From: Nitrospirota bacterium
GTDB lineage: Bacteria; Nitrospirota; Thermodesulfovibrionia; Thermodesulfovibrionales; UBA1546
Direction of reading: 5' to 3'
DNA length: 7,436 nucleotides
NCBI GenBank assembly: GCA_004298625.1
Contig: SCSY01000262.1
Location: forward strand, 1-7,436
In this document: one piece after another, positions 5,263 to 7,436 of the stretch
Layout: each line of letters starts with the position of its first letter
How positions within the stretch are numbered: position 1 is the first letter of the stretch
Notes under the pieces: model-generated
Databases searched by the model: none
Told to the model about the DNA's origin: nothing
What the model saw: only the letters and a program-made list of their open reading frames with translations
Program-made: the position numbers and the translations under genes

Positions 5263-7260
5263 TTACAAAAGAACCAAATCCACAACATCCTCAATTTTAT
5301 CTTCAAAGATAATCTTCAGATCCTTTTGAATATACTCAGGAATATTTTCGAGTTCCCCCCTGTTTTTTGAAGGCAGGATAACGGTTTTAAGCCCGGCCCT
5401 TCTTGCCGCCAGAATTTTTTCTTTAATCCCGCCGACAGGCAGAAGACGGCCGCTCAGTGTGAGTTCAGCGCTGATTGCAACATCCCTTTTAGCGGGACGC
5501 CCTGCAAGCAGAGAAAGAAGCGCCATCGCAATTGCGGCTCCTGCCGAGGGACCGTCTTTTGGTATCGCGCCGGCAGGCACATGGATGTGAATGTCATGGC
5601 CTTCAAAGAAATTTTCAGGGATGCCGAATATACCTGCATTGCTTCTGATATAACTCAGGGCTGCCTGTGCCGATTCTCTCATTACATCTCCGAGCGAACC
5701 CGTGAGTATAAGTTTCTGTTTGCCCTGCATTTTTACTGCCTCAACAGAGATAATATCCCCGCCGATCTCCGTCCATACCAGCCCTGTGGTGACGCCTATT
5801 CTGTCTTTTTCTTCTGCTGTTTCAAAATAATATTTTTGGGGTCCAAGAAATTTTTCTGCCAGCTCAGGAGTTACCGTAACAGGCTCGACATGTTTATCGC
5901 TCAGGACAAGGTCTTTTGCTATTTTGCGGCATACAGAGGCGAGCTCTCTTTCAAGGTTTCTTATGCCTGCCTCGTGCGTGTATCCCTGTATTATTCCGTA
6001 TATCGTCTCTTCCGTGAACTCAGGAGGATAATCCGAGAGTCCGTTTTCTTTTATCTGCCTTGGGATCAGGAACTGAGAGGCTATCTTTACTTTTTCCTCT
6101 TCTGTATATCCTGAAAACTGGATGACCTCCATCCGGTCCCTGAGGACGTCAATGATGTTGTCGGCAATGTTTGCCGTAATGATGAACATAACCCCTGAGA
6201 GGTCAAAGGCCATGTCAAGATAGTGGTCTATGAAAGCAGAATTCTGCTCCGGGTCCAACACTTCAAGCAGGGCCGAGGCGGGATCGCCCTTAACGTCATA
6301 ACCTATCTTATCCACCTCGTCCAGGATTATAACGGGATTAATCGCCTCTGTGCGCCTTATCTCCTCAATTATTCTTCCGGGCATTGCGCCTGCATATGTT
6401 TTTCTGTGACCTCTTATCTCGGCCTCGTCTTTTATCCCCCCTAATGAAATCCGCGCAAATTTTCTTCCAAGCGCCCTTGCGATAGATCTCCCCAGAGATG
6501 TCTTGCCTGTTCCGGGAGGGCCGGCAAAGCACAGGACCGACCCCTTTGTCTCTTTTTTAGCATTTTTTTTCTCCAATGCCTGCGCAACTATTTCCCGCAC
6601 TTCATCCAGTTTAAAGGGCTTGGCTATATAATGGAATGCGCCCTTTTTCATGGCTTCCACTGCCGTATCTATCGTGGCATAACCCGTTATCATGATGACT
6701 TCGGTTTCAGGAAACCTTGTCTTGGTCCTTTCAAGAATTTCCATCCCATCAATTTTTTCCATTTTAAAATCCGTCAGTATCACGTCGAATTCGGACCTAT
6801 GCAGTTTTTTGAGCGCCTCCATACCGTTGGCTGCGGTCGAGACCGAATAGTTTTCCTTGCCGAGGATATGAGCCAGATTTTTTCTTGCCACTTCTTCATC
6901 ATCAACTACCATTATTCTCGGCTTTCTGGTCATCTTCAGCTTCCTGACAGCCAGGTGTTCCAGGATTCTTTCTTTTATCTTATGCAACCCGTAATGGTCT
7001 TCATCGAGAATTTTTTCCACCCTCTCAATATCCAAATTGTCTTCGGTTTTTTTGTTCCACGGCAATGAAGCAAGATATTCGATATATGTAAGGCTTATTG
7101 TGTATTCAGACGTGGCAGGGCCGATCCTGCTTAAAATTTCCAGCTCTTTATCGGCTATTTGTTTCGCATGAGCAGGCATTTGCGCAGCTTCGATTTTCTT
7201 CCGCAGTTCATCCGCTATCGAGTCGGGCCGGCCCTCTTCCGACTTCTTAAAAAATTTCAT
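5263..7260 (-). CDS. Lon-type ATP-dependent protease with an internal receiver (response-regulator) domain and no N-terminal substrate domain
   Basis: A 665-residue cytoplasmic AAA+ serine protease. Domains in order: residues 13-108 match the helical segment before the ATPase of standard Lon (ELRKKIEAAQMP, DHYGLHKIKERILEHLAVRKL); 112-230 form a receiver domain; 240-470 form the AAA+ module; about 485-665 the Lon protease domain. Visible key residues: receiver acidic pair Asp120/Asp121, phospho-acceptor Asp164, Thr192, Lys214; Walker A GPPGTGKTS (247-255), Walker B IILDEVDK (311-318), pore-loop KTYAGAMPG (Tyr289), sensor-1 Asn364, arginine finger in DRMEVI (Arg376), sensor-2 Arg434; catalytic Ser572 in PKDGPSAG and Lys615 in GGIKEK. 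The Ser-Lys spacing of 43 equals that of E. coli Lon. The ~200-residue N-terminal substrate-binding domain of classical Lon (about 784 residues) is absent, so this is probably a paralogue, not the housekeeping lon. ATG 7260 is the first start after an in-frame TAA; no good Shine-Dalgarno precedes it. It heads the minus-strand cluster. Activity is likely phosphorylation-controlled (inference). Confidence 0.92.
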   Translation of the reverse strand: MKFFKKSEEGRPDSIADELRKKIEAAQMPAHAKQIADKELEILSRIGPATSEYTISLTYIEYLASLPWNKKTEDNLDIERVEKILDEDHYGLHKIKERILEHLAVRKLKMTRKPRIMVVDDEEVARKNLAHILGKENYSVSTAANGMEALKKLHRSEFDVILTDFKMEKIDGMEILERTKTRFPETEVIMITGYATIDTAVEAMKKGAFHYIAKPFKLDEVREIVAQALEKKNAKKETKGSVLCFAGPPGTGKTSLGRSIARALGRKFARISLGGIKDEAEIRGHRKTYAGAMPGRIIEEIRRTEAINPVIILDEVDKIGYDVKGDPASALLEVLDPEQNSAFIDHYLDMAFDLSGVMFIITANIADNIIDVLRDRMEVIQFSGYTEEEKVKIASQFLIPRQIKENGLSDYPPEFTEETIYGIIQGYTHEAGIRNLERELASVCRKIAKDLVLSDKHVEPVTVTPELAEKFLGPQKYYFETAEEKDRIGVTTGLVWTEIGGDIISVEAVKMQGKQKLILTGSLGDVMRESAQAALSYIRSNAGIFGIPENFFEGHDIHIHVPAGAIPKDGPSAGAAIAMALLSLLAGRPAKRDVAISAELTLSGRLLPVGGIKEKILAARRAGLKTVILPSKNRGELENIPEYIQKDLKIIFEDKIEDVVDLVLL
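6571..6921 (-). other. Receiver (REC) domain inserted inside the Lon-type protease
   Basis: This stretch encodes residues 114-230 of the protease, a CheY/NtrC-like receiver. MVVDDEE supplies the acidic pocket, ILTDFKM the phospho-acceptor Asp164, MITGYAT the switch threonine, and YIAKPF the conserved lysine. In ordinary Lon only about seven residues separate the helical segment (LEYLAV) from the strand before Walker A (ILCLVGPPG); here about 135 residues lie between the equivalent points. Reading frame is continuous on both sides, so this is a genuine in-frame insertion and not two adjacent genes. It ends in a lysine-rich linker encoded by adenine runs. Confidence 0.9.
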
Positions 7261-7398
7261 ATACTTATTTTAAAGGATTATGTCTACTTAATAAATAAAA
7301 TAATAAGGCTTGAAGAAGAAAAAGAGGTTTAATTAAATATCCAGGCCAGACTTTTAGTAAAAATTATTTTAAAATGGTAAAATTATCAAGAGGATAAA
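7261..7398. other. Divergent intergenic region between the Lon-type gene and the right-edge gene
   Basis: A very AT-rich 138-base gap between two divergent genes, so promoters for both are expected here. I see no convincing -35/-10 pair for the minus strand. On the plus strand TAAAAT at 7378-7383 preceded by TGG resembles an extended -10, but it lies too close to the ATG at 7399 to be convincing. No inverted repeat of useful length and no upstream NtrC/sigma-54-type -24/-12 element was recognised. Confidence 0.4.
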
Positions 7399-7436
7399 AT
7401 GGCTATCGAAACATGGCTTCTTATACTTGAATCAGT
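7399..7436 (+). CDS. N-terminal fragment of an unidentified protein, cut by the right window edge
   Basis: ATG 7399 is preceded by a good Shine-Dalgarno (AGAGG with about six bases to the start), and the frame is open to the edge, giving twelve codons, MAIETWLLILES, plus two bases. The hydrophobic WLLIL just after a short polar start suggests the first membrane helix or a signal anchor. The beginning resembles LysE/RhtB-family amino-acid exporters, which often start with a similar ETWLLF segment, but twelve residues cannot establish this. It is transcribed divergently from the Lon-type gene. Confidence 0.5.
   Translation, partial: MAIETWLLILES

Noticed and set aside
5581..6114. 177-codon plus-strand ORF opposite the Lon-type gene
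   Set aside because: It is antisense to the well-conserved AAA+ and protease coding region; the translation is rich in Phe/Tyr/Cys/Arg as expected of a shadow and has no recognisable motif or Shine-Dalgarno.
6631..7068. 145-codon plus-strand ORF opposite the receiver domain
   Set aside because: Antisense shadow of the receiver-encoding stretch; the Phe/His-rich composition is that expected from the opposite strand of Lys/Glu/Met-rich coding sequence.
1..7436. CRISPR array, tRNA, rRNA, insertion sequence or attachment site
   Set aside because: No spaced direct repeats, cloverleaf, rRNA-like tract, transposase motif or terminal inverted repeats were seen on reading both strands.

Overview
The window looks like a chromosomal piece of a Gram-negative bacterium. 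Its core genes (lon-like, ettA-like, GAF-GGDEF) have moderate base composition and resemble what is seen in Nitrospirota or Desulfobacterota-like lineages. That lineage guess comes from the look of the proteins and is weak. The left ~900 bases are visibly AT-richer than the rest, which fits an acquired modification gene beside a core region.

Layout from left to right. (a) Bases 1-875, minus strand: the N-terminal 291 residues of a DNA methyltransferase with a helix-turn-helix-like N-terminus; the C-terminal half, including the expected catalytic motif IV, lies off the left edge. (b) Bases 876-1106: divergent intergenic stretch with a candidate promoter and a good Shine-Dalgarno for the next gene. 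(c) 1107-2057, plus strand: a DRE-TIM (HMG-CoA lyase-like) aldolase/lyase, apparently a single-gene unit. (d) 2091-7260, minus strand: a four-gene co-directional cluster, in transcription order a Lon-type protease with a receiver domain inside it, an EttA-like ABC-F translation factor, a GAF-GGDEF diguanylate cyclase, and a 97-residue two-helix membrane protein with a C-terminal zinc ribbon. (e) 7261-7398: divergent intergenic DNA. (f) 7399-7436, plus strand: the first 12 codons of a further gene cut by the window edge.

The notable item is the protease at 5263-7260. A complete, catalytically intact Lon AAA+ module and Ser-Lys protease domain are present, but the usual N-terminal substrate-binding domain is missing. 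A CheY/NtrC-type receiver domain with all key phosphorylation residues sits inside the protein, exactly between the helical segment and the strand leading into Walker A. This suggests a protease controlled by two-component phosphorylation; no partner histidine kinase lies in the window. The same cluster encodes a c-di-GMP synthase with an intact product-inhibition site and a ribosome-gating ABC-F factor. A signalling or stress theme is therefore plausible, but it is inferred from proximity only. Two runs of eight adenines in the sense strand, one at the receiver/AAA+ junction and one in the cyclase/zinc-ribbon overlap, sit where slippage would change the protein architecture.
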